DNA of 64,000 nt from Acinetobacter bereziniae LMG 1003 = CIP 70.12 (GCF_000368925.1 NZ_KB849755.1:1108620-1172619), one strand, 5' to 3'. Positions 28,213 through 38,107 are shown, numbered from the stretch's first letter. A program made the numbers and translations. The notes: generated by a model not told the origin, from the letters alone.

Positions 28213-28231
28213 CACTTTAAGATTCAACTAA

Positions 28232-28268
28232 AATAAAGCAATCGTTTCAATCGCTTGCTTTATTTTTT
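28232..28268 (+). terminator. Terminator of glpQ
   Basis: AATAAAGCAA pairs with TTGCTTTATT, followed by T residues; it ends before the dgkA promoter region. Confidence 0.8.
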
Positions 28269-28353
28269 CTAAACTGAGCATTTTTTGCTTAAAATTAATA
28301 CCCATTTAAGTTTAAAATAATACACTTGTTCAAAAATATAGCAGCTTTGATTT

Positions 28354-28728
28354 ATGAGTGATTATTCTCCATTTAAGGGTACAACAGGTTTTAAACGCAT
28401 TCTTAATGCTACGGGTTATTCTTTAGCGGGTTTTAAAGCTGCTTATCAAAATGAAGCTGCTTTTCGTCAGATCGTTTGGATTAATCTAATATTAATCCCA
28501 ATTACTTTTTTTCTTAATGTGAGCTCAGTTGAACAAGCCTTGATGATTGGGGTATGTTTACTCGCCATCATTGTTGAGTTGTTTAATTCAGCACTTGAAG
28601 CTGTGGTTGACCGAGTATCTTTAGAACGCCACCCGCTTTCCAAGAATGCAAAAGACATGGGAAGTGCGGCTCAATTTGTAGCGCAATCCATTATTTTCTT
28701 TACTTGGGTGATTATTCTTTTTAGGTAA
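28354..28728 (+). CDS. dgkA: Diacylglycerol kinase (small integral membrane type)
   Basis: The 124-residue protein has three membrane helices and the family motif ELFNSALEAVVDRVS at about 77-91. It phosphorylates diacylglycerol to phosphatidate, recycling lipid left from periplasmic glucan and LPS modification. Length is that of the E. coli enzyme. No ribosome site of note is seen. Confidence 0.95.
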   Translation: MSDYSPFKGTTGFKRILNATGYSLAGFKAAYQNEAAFRQIVWINLILIPITFFLNVSSVEQALMIGVCLLAIIVELFNSALEAVVDRVSLERHPLSKNAKDMGSAAQFVAQSIIFFTWVIILFR

Positions 28729-28906
28729 TTTTTAAACCTTTATATAAAAATAAAGCATTCTCAATATGTATGTTTGATCAACACCCAAATACCATTATTG
28801 ATTTAAGCAGACAATTAAACTCTACTATTTTTATAAATCATCAGTATCTATTTTTATTTCACCAATAAATTCAAACCTTATTCAAAACCTCGCCCTGATC
28901 ATAAAA

Positions 28907-28932
28907 AAATCCCCGCATAATGGCGGGGATTT
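28907..28932 (-). terminator. Terminator of groSL
   Basis: An 8-bp GC-rich stem (ATCCCCGC with GCGGGGAT) followed on the minus strand by A/T-rich tail; it has T-runs on both sides. Confidence 0.9.
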
Positions 28933-28957
28933 TTTTATGATCTGAGATCAGAATGAT

Positions 28958-30592
28958 TTACATCATTCCGCCCATACCACCCATTCCGCCCATATCAGGC
29001 ATAGCAGGTTTATCTTCAGGAATATCTGTGATCATACATTCAGTTGTTAACATTAAACCAGCAACAGAAGCAGCATGTTCAAGTGCAGAACGTGTTACTT
29101 TTGCAGGATCAAGGATACCCATTTCTAACATGTCGCCATATTGTGAAGTCGCAGCATTGTAACCAAAGTTACCTTCGCCATTTTTCACAGCATTGATCAC
29201 AACCGAAGGCTCATCACCTGCGTTAGAAACGATTTGACGAAGTGGTGCTTCAATCGCACGACGAAGGATATTTACACCTACAGTTTGGTCATCATTTGCA
29301 CCAACAACACCGTCTAGCGCTTTAGCAGCACGGACAAGCGCAACACCACCACCTGCAACAACACCTTCTTCAACCGCAGCACGAGTTGCATGAAGTGCAT
29401 CGTCTACACGGTCTTTTTTCTCTTTCATTTCAACTTCAGTTGCAGCACCGATTTTGATTACAGCAACACCGCCTGCTAATTTAGCAACACGTTCTTGTAG
29501 TTTCTCTTTATCGTATTCAGAAGTTGATTCTTCGATTTGTGCACGGATTTGAGTTACACGTTCAGCAATTTGATTTGCATCACCAGCACCATCTACAATC
29601 ACTGTATTTTCTTTAGATACTGTGATTTTGTGCGCAGTACCTAAATCTTGTAGAGAAGCTTGCTCTAAAGACATACCCACTTCTTCAGAAATCACAGTAG
29701 CGCCAGTCAAGATCGCAATATCTTGAAGCATTGCTTTACGACGGTCACCAAAACCAGGTGCTTTAACAGCACACACTTTGATGATGCCACGCATGTTGTT
29801 CACAACAAGTGTTGCAAGTGCTTCACCTTCAACATCTTCAGCAATGATAAGAAGTGGCTTACCTGTTTTCGCAACAGCTTCTAAAACTGTAATCAATTCA
29901 CGGATGTTGCTGATTTTTTTATCAACAAGAAGGATGAATGGATTTTCGAGTTCAGCTGTCAAAGTATCTTGTTTGTTTGCAAAATACGGGCTGATATAAC
30001 CACGGTCAAATTGCATACCTTCTACAACGTCAAGTGCGTCTTCGAATCCTGAACCTTCTTCAACTGTGATTACGCCTTCTTTACCAACACGCTCCATCGC
30101 CTGTGCAATTAATTTACCCACAGTTTCGTCAGAGTTTGCAGAAATCGAACCAACTTGTTCAATCGCCTTGGTATCAGAAGCTGGTTTAGCCGTTGCTTTG
30201 ATATTTTCAACAACAGCTTTAACAGCAAGATCAATACCGCGTTTTAAATCCATTGGGTTCATACCTGCAGTTACAGATTTGATCCCTTCATTTAAAATTG
30301 CTTGAGCAAGTACAGTTGCTGTTGTAGTACCATCACCCGCGATATCATTGGTTTTTGAAGAAACTTCACGAACCAATTGCGCACCCATGTTTTCGAATTT
30401 GTCTTTCAACGAAATTTCTTTTGCAACAGTTACACCATCTTTAGTGATGTGTGGTGCACCAAAAGAACGATCAATAACAACGTTACGACCTTTAGGACCT
30501 AAAGTTACTTTAACTGCATCTGCAAGTACATTTACGCCCGCAATCATTTTTGAACGAGCTGAATCACCAAATTTTACGTCTTTAGCTGACAT
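28958..30592 (-). CDS. groL: Chaperonin GroEL
   Basis: The 544-residue chaperonin subunit begins SAKDVKFGDSA and ends with the Gly/Met repeat tail GGMGGMGGMM. GDGTTTATVLAQ, the ATP-binding motif, is intact. The ATG at 30592 is preferred over 30604 because a GGAG site lies eight bases upstream of it. It is 101 bases downstream of groS under a shared heat-shock promoter. Confidence 0.98.
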   Translation of the reverse strand: MSAKDVKFGDSARSKMIAGVNVLADAVKVTLGPKGRNVVIDRSFGAPHITKDGVTVAKEISLKDKFENMGAQLVREVSSKTNDIAGDGTTTATVLAQAILNEGIKSVTAGMNPMDLKRGIDLAVKAVVENIKATAKPASDTKAIEQVGSISANSDETVGKLIAQAMERVGKEGVITVEEGSGFEDALDVVEGMQFDRGYISPYFANKQDTLTAELENPFILLVDKKISNIRELITVLEAVAKTGKPLLIIAEDVEGEALATLVVNNMRGIIKVCAVKAPGFGDRRKAMLQDIAILTGATVISEEVGMSLEQASLQDLGTAHKITVSKENTVIVDGAGDANQIAERVTQIRAQIEESTSEYDKEKLQERVAKLAGGVAVIKIGAATEVEMKEKKDRVDDALHATRAAVEEGVVAGGGVALVRAAKALDGVVGANDDQTVGVNILRRAIEAPLRQIVSNAGDEPSVVINAVKNGEGNFGYNAATSQYGDMLEMGILDPAKVTRSALEHAASVAGLMLTTECMITDIPEDKPAMPDMGGMGGMGGMM

Positions 30593-30693
30593 GCTTAACT
30601 CCAATAATCTTTATTCTTTAACCATCTAATTTAAAAGTGGATGAGGCATATTGTTTTTAATTGATCAAAAACAACACACCATCTCGGTCTGAA

Positions 30694-30984
30694 TTAACCT
30701 TCAAGTACCGCTAAAATGTCAGATTCTTTCATAATTAAAAGTTCTTCACCGCTTACTTTTACAGTTGTACCTGCATAAGTACCGAACAATACTTTATCAC
30801 CAACTTTAACGTCTAATGCACGCACACCATTGTCAGTGATTTGACCATTTCCTACAGCAATGATTTCACCTTGTGCTGGTTTTTCAGCTGCAGAACCTGG
30901 AAGTAAAATACCGCCAGCAGTTTTTGTTTCCTCTTCAACACGACGAATAACTACGCGATCATGTAATGGACGAATGTTGCTCAT
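30694..30984 (-). CDS. groS: Co-chaperonin GroES
   Basis: The 96-residue lid protein begins SNIRPLHDRVVIRR and contains the mobile loop (EEETKTAGGILLPGSA). The ATG at 30984 is used in place of an in-frame ATG at 31002, because it matches the family start. It leads the groSL operon. Confidence 0.97.
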   Translation of the reverse strand: MSNIRPLHDRVVIRRVEEETKTAGGILLPGSAAEKPAQGEIIAVGNGQITDNGVRALDVKVGDKVLFGTYAGTTVKVSGEELLIMKESDILAVLEG

Positions 30985-31079
30985 ATAAAACTCCATAGAC
31001 ATCGTCTAAATGTCATTGATTACTCAGGGAAGATGACTTCTTATTCCTAGGTCATCGACAAAATATTTGTATGTCACAT

Positions 31080-31110
31080 TTGTGGGGATGGAAATAAACG
31101 CTTCAAGGGG
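31080..31110 (-). promoter_or_regulatory. Sigma-32 heat-shock promoter of groSL
   Basis: On the minus strand CCCCTTGAAG (31110-31101) and CCCCACAA (31087-31080) are separated by 13 bases, close to the enterobacterial sigma-32 consensus. It lies about 100 bases upstream of groS. Confidence 0.85.
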
Positions 31111-31191
31111 AAAATTAAAAAAAATTTATCTAATTTGTATTTTTTTTATTCGTTCAGGTCAGATTGTCAAAAAATTCAACCGATTTTTTCA

Positions 31192-31947
31192 TTATTGAGC
31201 AATAAATTCTTGTAATTGTTCATCAAAAAAATAGTGTTGAAATGTACCGTTTTCATGAATCACATTAAAACTATTTGGGATTTTTTTATGCAAACGACGA
31301 GACACAGCAGTACCTGCATGCACTTCATATACAGGATGAGATAAATTTAAAGTAAATGCTTGATTTAAATCATAGACTGCAACGAGATGTAAATGACCGT
31401 GCAATAAAGCATAGAGCTGATGCTGCCCCCATTCCTTGATTGCAAATTGTCCTAAAGCCGGACAATCTTTTAAATGATGATCTTCATTCGAAGTATAAAA
31501 AGGTTGATGACTGACAATAATTTTTAATTTATTGTCTGGCGCATCCATCAACAATTGATTGACACTTTCTATCTGTTCAAATGAGATATGCCCGCGTGTA
31601 TGATAGCGACGGCGAATACTATTCATACCAATCAAATAAAAATGCTGAGTCAACAATGTCCGCTCTAAACTGCCAAAAAATAATTGATACAGACCAAAAG
31701 GTCGAAATGCCCTGTTCCATACATGATAAAGCGGAATATCATGATTACCTGGGACAACAAAATATGGCGTTTTTAAAGATTCTAAAAATTGCTTACACGC
31801 ATAAAACTCTTTAAATTTAGCACGTTGAGTCAGATCTCCACTCACCACTACAACTTCTGGTTGATGCTGTGCACAAAACCGCTGAATCGCCTGTATACAT
31901 GCTTGACGCTCTGTTCCAAAATGCAGATCAGATAGATGTAGCAGCAT
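31192..31947 (-). CDS. Metallophosphoesterase
   Basis: The 251-residue protein shows the calcineurin-like metal-site motifs in order: DLHFG at about 7-11, GDLTQ, GNHD, SHQP and GHLH. There is no signal peptide, so it probably acts in the cytoplasm or at the inner membrane face. It overlaps the 3' end of the lipid kinase gene by 20 bases and is probably translated with it. The substrate is unknown; the pairing with a lipid kinase hints at lipid phosphate metabolism. Confidence 0.85.
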   Translation of the reverse strand: MLLHLSDLHFGTERQACIQAIQRFCAQHQPEVVVVSGDLTQRAKFKEFYACKQFLESLKTPYFVVPGNHDIPLYHVWNRAFRPFGLYQLFFGSLERTLLTQHFYLIGMNSIRRRYHTRGHISFEQIESVNQLLMDAPDNKLKIIVSHQPFYTSNEDHHLKDCPALGQFAIKEWGQHQLYALLHGHLHLVAVYDLNQAFTLNLSHPVYEVHAGTAVSRRLHKKIPNSFNVIHENGTFQHYFFDEQLQEFIAQ

Positions 31948-32869
31948 GCGCAGGTACCATAATATTTAAAGCATTTTTCTCTACATGTAAGTTCAAAGGT
32001 GTATCCATTGACACAATTTCTCCATCAATCGCAACCGTTAGTTTAGGCTTTTTCGAATACACAATCACTTTATCTGCACCAAAGCTATACACATCTGATG
32101 CTTTTTCTAATTTTCCTCGAATGGTCTGAAATAGTGTTTTAAATAAAGTGACCTTATCCCCTTTTGCGATCACCACCCCTGCGATCTCTCCCACTTCAGC
32201 ACATTTGGAAATTCGTAAATTTAATTCTTTAAGTTGTAGTTGATTATTTCCAAAAAAGATTAAAGGCGTTTTGACTGGATATTTTTGTCCATCCACCTCA
32301 ATTTCGAGTTTGAGTTCTTTGCGGTCTCGAATCAGTACATCCAAGCCTGAAGTATATGCATTTAAAGCAAAACGTCCAAAACGCCGATTGTAATCCTCTC
32401 TTTTTTTGATGAATAACGGATACAAACCCAAACTGGCATTGTTTAAATAAATTTGATCATTGATACATGCGATGTGGGATGCACGTGGTTCTCCTGTCGC
32501 AATAACATGAGCTGCCTCAAGCAGATTCAATGGAATATTCAAGGCACGTGCTACATAATTAAATGTGCCTAATGGCAAAATACCCATCGGAATATTTTGA
32601 TGAAGCATTTGCGATGCAACAGCATTCAACGTACCATCACCACCTGCCGCAACAATAACCCCGGGTTTTGAATATTGTGCATGTCGTTGATAGATTTTTT
32701 TCATTAAGGTCTGAATATCGCCTTCTGCACTGATATCAAAAACCTGTATTTCAAAACCATGTGTAGTCCAGATGGTCATGAGTTTTTCGTAAACCTTATC
32801 TTTGTGATTTGCATGAAAACCTGATTTTTCATTGTAAATCATCGAAAGAGGCTTTAAATCTGTATCCAT
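31928..32869 (-). CDS. YegS/BmrU-like lipid kinase (diacylglycerol kinase catalytic domain)
   Basis: The 313-residue protein contains the ATP-binding motif AAGGDGTLNAVA and LPLGTFNYVARAL, both of the DAGK catalytic domain. It is unlike DgkA at 28354. The likely reaction is ATP-dependent phosphorylation of a lipid such as diacylglycerol or phosphatidylglycerol. The next gene starts inside its end, so the two form one unit. Confidence 0.85.
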   Translation of the reverse strand: MDTDLKPLSMIYNEKSGFHANHKDKVYEKLMTIWTTHGFEIQVFDISAEGDIQTLMKKIYQRHAQYSKPGVIVAAGGDGTLNAVASQMLHQNIPMGILPLGTFNYVARALNIPLNLLEAAHVIATGEPRASHIACINDQIYLNNASLGLYPLFIKKREDYNRRFGRFALNAYTSGLDVLIRDRKELKLEIEVDGQKYPVKTPLIFFGNNQLQLKELNLRISKCAEVGEIAGVVIAKGDKVTLFKTLFQTIRGKLEKASDVYSFGADKVIVYSKKPKLTVAIDGEIVSMDTPLNLHVEKNALNIMVPAHAATSI

Positions 32870-33276
32870 AAGTTTGATTATTGTGAAGTATTTGCTCTAA
32901 TTTCGTCGATTTTCTAAGCAAATAAAAGCACCTTTATGTAAAATTCGAATTATACCCATTTATTAAATCAATAATAATTTTTTACAGCTTCTTATTTTCA
33001 AGTTATTGTTAATTATTATTATTTACAATAAAAATATTACTCATTGCTTTATTAAATAGTGTTAAATATCAACCAATAATTCCGCTTAAACACTAAAAAT
33101 CAATCACTTACACCACCCCTTAGGTTAAGCATCTTTTAAGCCTTTAGTCTTATTTTTTTTATGAATATATGTTTTAATACGTCCACTTTTTTTCTTACTT
33201 AAATTTGAATGTTGTACCACTTCATTCAGGTTGTTATTTGTACACAAAATTGTACATATTTTAGATAGGCCTCACC
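32870..33276. other. Divergent intergenic region before pckG
   Basis: About 400 very AT-rich bases lie between the lipid kinase gene and pckG. No gene, RNA gene or riboswitch is recognised. The promoter of pckG must lie here. Confidence 0.4.
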
Positions 33277-35109
33277 ATGACCCAAGTGAACGCACCAGAA
33301 TTCGTTCGTCATCCTAAGCTCATTGCCTGGGTTGAAGAAATTGCTAAATTGACTAAACCTGCAAAAATTGAATGGTGTGACGGAAGCGAAGAAGAGAATC
33401 AACGTTATATCGACTTGATGATCGCTAACGGCACTATGCAAGCATTGAACCAAGAAAAACATCCTGGTTCTTATTTAGCGAATTCTGATCCGTCTGACGT
33501 AGCTCGTGTTGAAGGTCGTACATTCATCTGTTCTGAAAAACAAGAAGATGCTGGTGCGACTAACAACTGGGAAGCTCCTGCTGAAATGCGTGCTCGTCTT
33601 AACGGTTTGTTTGATGGCGCAATGAAAGGCCGCACAATGTATGTGGTTCCATTCTCAATGGGTCCATTAGGTTCTCACATTGCACACATCGGTATTGAAA
33701 TTACTGATTCTCCTTATGTTGCTGTAAGTATGCGTAAAATGGCTCGTATGGGTAAAGCTGTTTATGACGTACTTGGCACAGATGGTGACTTTATTCCTTG
33801 CGTACATACAGTAGGTGCGCCTCTTGCAGAAGGTCAAAAAGATGTTGCTTGGCCTTGCAACCCAGAAAAATACATCGTGCATTATCCAGAAACACGTGAA
33901 ATCTGGTCTTATGGTTCAGGTTACGGCGGTAATGCATTATTAGGTAAAAAATGTCTTGCTTTACGTATCGCATCTTCTATGGGTCGTCAACAAGGTTGGT
34001 TAGCTGAACATATGCTTATCCTTGGTGTGACAAATCCTCAAGGTGAAAAACACTACATCGCAGCAGCATTCCCTTCTGCATGTGGTAAAACCAACTTTGC
34101 TATGCTTATTCCACCAGCAGGTTATGAAGGTTGGAAGATTGAAACTGTAGGTGATGATATTGCTTGGATTAAACCAGGTGAAGATGGTCGCTTATATGCA
34201 ATCAACCCAGAAGCTGGTTTCTTTGGTGTAGCACCAGGAACAAATACCAAAACCAATCCAAACTGTATGGCAACACTTCACAAAGATGTGATTTATACCA
34301 ACGTTGCGGTGACTGACAATGGCGAAGTTTGGTGGGAAGGCTTAACAAAAGAAGCACCTGCAAACTTAACCAACTGGAAAGGTCAACCACATGTTGCTGG
34401 TGAAAAAGCAGCTCATCCAAATGCACGTTTCACTGTAGCAGCGGGTCAATGCCCTTCTATTGATGCCGATTGGGAAAATCCAGCTGGCGTTCCAATCTCT
34501 GCATTCATCTTCGGTGGACGTCGTGCGGATACAGTACCTTTAATCTCAGAAGCATTCGACTGGGTAGATGGTGTATATAAAGCAGCAACAATGGGTTCTG
34601 AAACAACTGCTGCGGCAGTAGGTCAACAAGGTGTTGTTCGCCGTGATCCATTTGCGATGTTGCCATTTGCTGGTTACAACATGGCGGATTACTTCGCTCA
34701 CTGGTTAGAACTGGGTGAAGAAGTAGGTGCGAAAGCAAAAGCTGCTGGCAACAAATTACCAGGTATTTACAACGTAAACTGGTTCCGTCGTGATGCTGAA
34801 GGCAACTTTGTATGGCCTGGTTTCGGTCAAAACATGCGTGTGCTTGAGTGGATCATTGACCGTTGTGAAGGTCGTGCAGATGCAGTTGAAACACCGATTG
34901 GCTTAGTTCCAACATTTGAGCAATTGAACTGGACAGGTTCTGACTTTACTAAAGCGCAATTTGATCTTGTAACATCTCAAGATAAAGATCAATGGATCAA
35001 AGAGATTGAAAGTCATACTGAATTGTTTAACAAGTTAGGTGACCGTTTACCTGCAGCACTTAAAAATCGTCAAAACGAGCTTTTAGAGGCTGTAAAAAAA
35101 TCAGCTTAA
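33277..35109 (+). CDS. pckG: Phosphoenolpyruvate carboxykinase (GTP)
   Basis: The 610-residue enzyme converts oxaloacetate to PEP at the start of gluconeogenesis. The kinase-1a motif FPSACGKTNFAM is at about 266-277, with the reactive cysteine of the GTP class. FGGRRADTVPLI and the C-terminal GFGQNMRVLEWI fit the same class. Codon use is that of a strongly expressed gene. The GTP form is unusual in proteobacteria at large but normal in Acinetobacter. Confidence 0.96.
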   Translation: MTQVNAPEFVRHPKLIAWVEEIAKLTKPAKIEWCDGSEEENQRYIDLMIANGTMQALNQEKHPGSYLANSDPSDVARVEGRTFICSEKQEDAGATNNWEAPAEMRARLNGLFDGAMKGRTMYVVPFSMGPLGSHIAHIGIEITDSPYVAVSMRKMARMGKAVYDVLGTDGDFIPCVHTVGAPLAEGQKDVAWPCNPEKYIVHYPETREIWSYGSGYGGNALLGKKCLALRIASSMGRQQGWLAEHMLILGVTNPQGEKHYIAAAFPSACGKTNFAMLIPPAGYEGWKIETVGDDIAWIKPGEDGRLYAINPEAGFFGVAPGTNTKTNPNCMATLHKDVIYTNVAVTDNGEVWWEGLTKEAPANLTNWKGQPHVAGEKAAHPNARFTVAAGQCPSIDADWENPAGVPISAFIFGGRRADTVPLISEAFDWVDGVYKAATMGSETTAAAVGQQGVVRRDPFAMLPFAGYNMADYFAHWLELGEEVGAKAKAAGNKLPGIYNVNWFRRDAEGNFVWPGFGQNMRVLEWIIDRCEGRADAVETPIGLVPTFEQLNWTGSDFTKAQFDLVTSQDKDQWIKEIESHTELFNKLGDRLPAALKNRQNELLEAVKKSA

Positions 35110-35128
35110 TTTAAATTAAGCATTCAAG

Positions 35129-35152
35129 AGACCGCTTTCGAGCGGTCTTTTT
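35129..35152 (+). terminator. Terminator of pckG
   Basis: AGACCGCT and AGCGGTCT form an 8-bp stem around a TTCG loop, followed by T. Confidence 0.92.
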
Positions 35153-35395
35153 GCATTCAATCTATAATCATTGTGATGGATTAAAGGATTCAAGTAGTAT
35201 GCTCTTTTAATTTCGAGTCACTATCGCATGCAACTCAAAAACAATTTAAACGGAATAACCGATTAAAATAAAGCCATTTGTATTCTAAATGTAATATTTT
35301 GCGTTAAATCCACAATATGATATTTTTGTAATACAAAAAATTCATATTTCCTCTATAATTAAAAAATTCATTTCTTTATTTTTTTATTCTTTCCC

Positions 35396-36274
35396 ATGAT
35401 TGAAAATATTATCTATACAGCGAAAGTCATTAGAACTAAATTTGTCTCTGACAAGAAATACCTTACAAAAAGATTTATTAATAAATTAGGTTACACACCT
35501 GACTTTGATAAACCGGAAAGTTTTAATGAAAAAGTAACTGCGCGCATGATCTATGAAAGAGCGCCTCTGCATACAAAACTGGCTGACAAGTTGACAGTGA
35601 GAGAAATTATTTCAGATAAAATTTGTTGCTCACATTTTGTACCTTTACTTGGTGTATACAAATGCTTTAGCGAAATTGAGTTTAATAAACTCCCATCTAA
35701 ATTTGTTTTAAAGTGCAATCATGATAGCGGTAGCGCAATCGTGTGCCATGATAAAAGTCAATTTGATATTAAAAATGCAGAACTAAAATTAAAGCATCAT
35801 TTAAAACAAAATATGTATTTTAAAAAAAGAGAATGGCATTATAAAAATATTACACCGTTGATTCTGGCTGAAGAGTTTGTTGAATTATGGACAGATCCAA
35901 ATAGCCAGTTAACGATTACCACCAGTCGAGTACATTGTTTCGAAGGTCAACCCAGATATATTGAAGTTGATGTTCAAGATAGTCAAGGCATTGATTATTC
36001 AAATATTTATGATACCGATTGGGTCCTACAACCCTTTACAGTTGACTTAAAGAATAATAGCCCCTTAGGCTTAGCTCAACCGAAAAGTTTAAGCAAAATG
36101 CTGCAACTTTCTCAAGACCTTTGCTTTAAACATGGTTATAGTCGTATCGACTTTTTATTGGCTGGAGATGATGTTTTTTTCAGTGAAATCACGTTGACAC
36201 CAAATGCAGGACGGATGGTGATTACACCAAGTGAATGGGATTTCAAGTTAGGCGCCCTCTGGAAAAGTTATTGA
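35396..36274 (+). CDS. TupA-like ATP-grasp protein
   Basis: The 292-residue protein has the layout of the TupA-like ATP-grasp family: FNEKVTARMIYERAPLHTKLAD near 44-65, KFVLKCNHDSGS near 103-114, and the C-terminal SRIDFLLAGDDVFFSEITLTP with metal-binding D and E. Members are found in polysaccharide and teichuronopeptide clusters, and catalyse peptide-like bonds on a carboxylated sugar or polymer. Here the gene stands alone, is very AT-rich and has a weak start, suggesting transfer. Partner genes are not seen. Confidence 0.72.
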   Translation: MIENIIYTAKVIRTKFVSDKKYLTKRFINKLGYTPDFDKPESFNEKVTARMIYERAPLHTKLADKLTVREIISDKICCSHFVPLLGVYKCFSEIEFNKLPSKFVLKCNHDSGSAIVCHDKSQFDIKNAELKLKHHLKQNMYFKKREWHYKNITPLILAEEFVELWTDPNSQLTITTSRVHCFEGQPRYIEVDVQDSQGIDYSNIYDTDWVLQPFTVDLKNNSPLGLAQPKSLSKMLQLSQDLCFKHGYSRIDFLLAGDDVFFSEITLTPNAGRMVITPSEWDFKLGALWKSY

Positions 36275-36302
36275 TTTTTTTTATTAAAAAATATAGTGAA
36301 TC

Positions 36303-36350
36303 AATCCAGCAAGTAAAAGAGTTTAACGTTGACTTGTTGGATTGTTTTTT
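36303..36350 (+). terminator. Terminator of the ATP-grasp gene
   Basis: AATCCAGCAAGT (36303-36314) pairs with ACTTGTTGGATT (36332-36343), with one G-T pair, followed by GTTTTTT. Confidence 0.85.
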
Positions 36351-36741
36351 GGGTTTCCTCAATGGAAAGTGAACAATAAAAACCATGAGTTTTCCGCTTC
36401 ATTTGAATCACAAGCTTTTTCACTTCACATTAATATTTTTATAAATGATAGTATTATAAATAAAATACAAAAACTTAAATGTATAGTATTAAAAAATATT
36501 GCTGCCATATGATGCGTATATCCAAATAAGGCACAGACTTATTTATTTGTTTTAATTCCTACACAAATATCATAAATCTAATAACTATCCTTTTCTTTAT
36601 TTGGTTATTTATCTAAAAAAACCACAATCAATTTAATTTCACTTGCATTTAATAAATATATTATATAGATTTTCTAAACAATATGAACAATAAGTGGTGG
36701 TTAAAAAAATTCCATCAATCGTAAAACAATACTTCTAAATC
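36351..36741. other. AT-rich intergenic region, no gene seen
   Basis: About 390 bases between the ATP-grasp terminator and the palindrome before the MFS gene. No coding frame or RNA gene is apparent. Confidence 0.4.
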
Positions 36742-36765
36742 GGATCAAGTCGGATCGCTTGATCC
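36742..36765. promoter_or_regulatory. Perfect palindrome before the MFS gene
   Basis: GGATCAAG and CTTGATCC are perfect inverted copies with an eight-base centre, ending 28 bases before the GTG start. It could be an operator or a leader hairpin; no T-run follows. Confidence 0.55.
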
Positions 36766-36793
36766 TCCAAAAATAAACAAAGGAGTTGTTACC

Positions 36794-38107
36794 GTGAATA
36801 GCTTAATCCACAACAAATGGAAGATTTTGATTCTATTGTTTCTAGCCAATACGATGAATTTTTTTGATCGTACAATTCCAGCCGTGGTCATTGAATCAAT
36901 CAGATTAGAATATAGTCTAAATGACAAACAATTAGGAATGCTTGCTGCTGCATTTTCCTTAGTCTATGCCATTGCTGGCTTATATTTTGGAAAACTTGCA
37001 GACCGCAACTCAAGAAAAAAAATTATCGGTATAGGTTTAATCGCATGGAGTGGCTTTACCGCCATGAATGCACTTGCATGGAGTTATATCTCTTTTTTCA
37101 TGGCTCGTGTAGGTGTTGGTGTCGGTGAGGCAAGTTATGCACCTGCTGCGAACTCTTTAATTGGAGATTTATTTCCACCTCAGCATCGCGCCAAAGCAAT
37201 AGGTATTTTTATGCTCGGCTTACCAGTGGGAATGGTACTCGCTTTCTTCACCGTTGGTGGGATTGCACAAGCATTTAACAGTTGGCGTGCACCTTTTATA
37301 GTTGCGGCTGTACCTGGTCTGATCTTAGCCATCTGTTTTTTCTTTATTCGAGAACCTGCACGAGGCGCAGCAGAAGCTGAAAACTATCAAGCCAAAACTT
37401 CAAAGCAAAACAGCTTAGGAAGCCTTTTAAAAATCAAAACGCTACGTTGGATTATTCTTTCTGGCATTATGCAAAATCTTGCGATTGCTGCTGGCATCGC
37501 ATTTCTAGTGCCGTTGTTCCTACGTTATTTTGGGTTAACCTTAATACAAGGCTCATTACTTGCAGGATGTATTATCGGGATAACAGGTTTAATCGGCTTA
37601 ACACTTGGCGGTGTCATTGCAGACAAGATTTATCAAAAATCTAAAAAGGGTCGTTTATTGTTTGGAGCACTGTGTTTATTGATCTCGGCGATTATGATTG
37701 GATTAAGTCTAATGCTGAAAAGCCAAGCTGTGGTTTTATTTACAGTATTGTCTTGTCTCGGTTGGCTTGCAATGTACAACTATTACACAACCGTCTACCC
37801 TGCTATTCAAGAAGTTGTTGAACCCAATCAAAGAGCAATGGCTTTTGGTTTATGTCTTGCGATCATGTATGTATTAGGCGGCGCATTTGGTCCACTTCTG
37901 GTTGGTGCACTTTCTGATCATTATGCAAATGCCGCAATGACTGTATCAGGTGCAACAGGGATTACGGATCAATTCCGTGCCATCGGTTTACACAAAGCCA
38001 TGATTATTATTCCAATCACCTTATTACTGAGTGCCGTATTCATTTATATGAGTGCACAAACATTTATGAAAGATGCGCTTACATTGCAGCAGCCAAATGA
38101 ATCATAA
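36794..38107 (+). CDS. MFS transporter (spinster-like)
   Basis: The 437-residue membrane protein has twelve hydrophobic segments. Early motifs NFFDRTIPAVVIESIRLEY, GKLADRNSRKK and GVGVGEASYAPAANSLI are those of the spinster-like branch of the major facilitator superfamily. The start is GTG at 36794 behind AGGAG at 36781-36785. A perfect palindrome lies just upstream. It is followed by the convergent glpD, but nothing ties it to glycerol uptake. Substrate unknown. Confidence 0.85.
   Translation: MNSLIHNKWKILILLFLANTMNFFDRTIPAVVIESIRLEYSLNDKQLGMLAAAFSLVYAIAGLYFGKLADRNSRKKIIGIGLIAWSGFTAMNALAWSYISFFMARVGVGVGEASYAPAANSLIGDLFPPQHRAKAIGIFMLGLPVGMVLAFFTVGGIAQAFNSWRAPFIVAAVPGLILAICFFFIREPARGAAEAENYQAKTSKQNSLGSLLKIKTLRWIILSGIMQNLAIAAGIAFLVPLFLRYFGLTLIQGSLLAGCIIGITGLIGLTLGGVIADKIYQKSKKGRLLFGALCLLISAIMIGLSLMLKSQAVVLFTVLSCLGWLAMYNYYTTVYPAIQEVVEPNQRAMAFGLCLAIMYVLGGAFGPLLVGALSDHYANAAMTVSGATGITDQFRAIGLHKAMIIIPITLLLSAVFIYMSAQTFMKDALTLQQPNES

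Noticed and set aside
28953..29162. Plus-strand frame with a Pro/Ile-rich repeat start
   Set aside because: It is the reverse complement of the GroEL Gly/Met tail.
36794..38107. Glycerol-3-phosphate transporter, because glpD is next door
   Set aside because: The motifs are spinster-like rather than GlpT-like, and the gene converges on glpD instead of sharing its operon.
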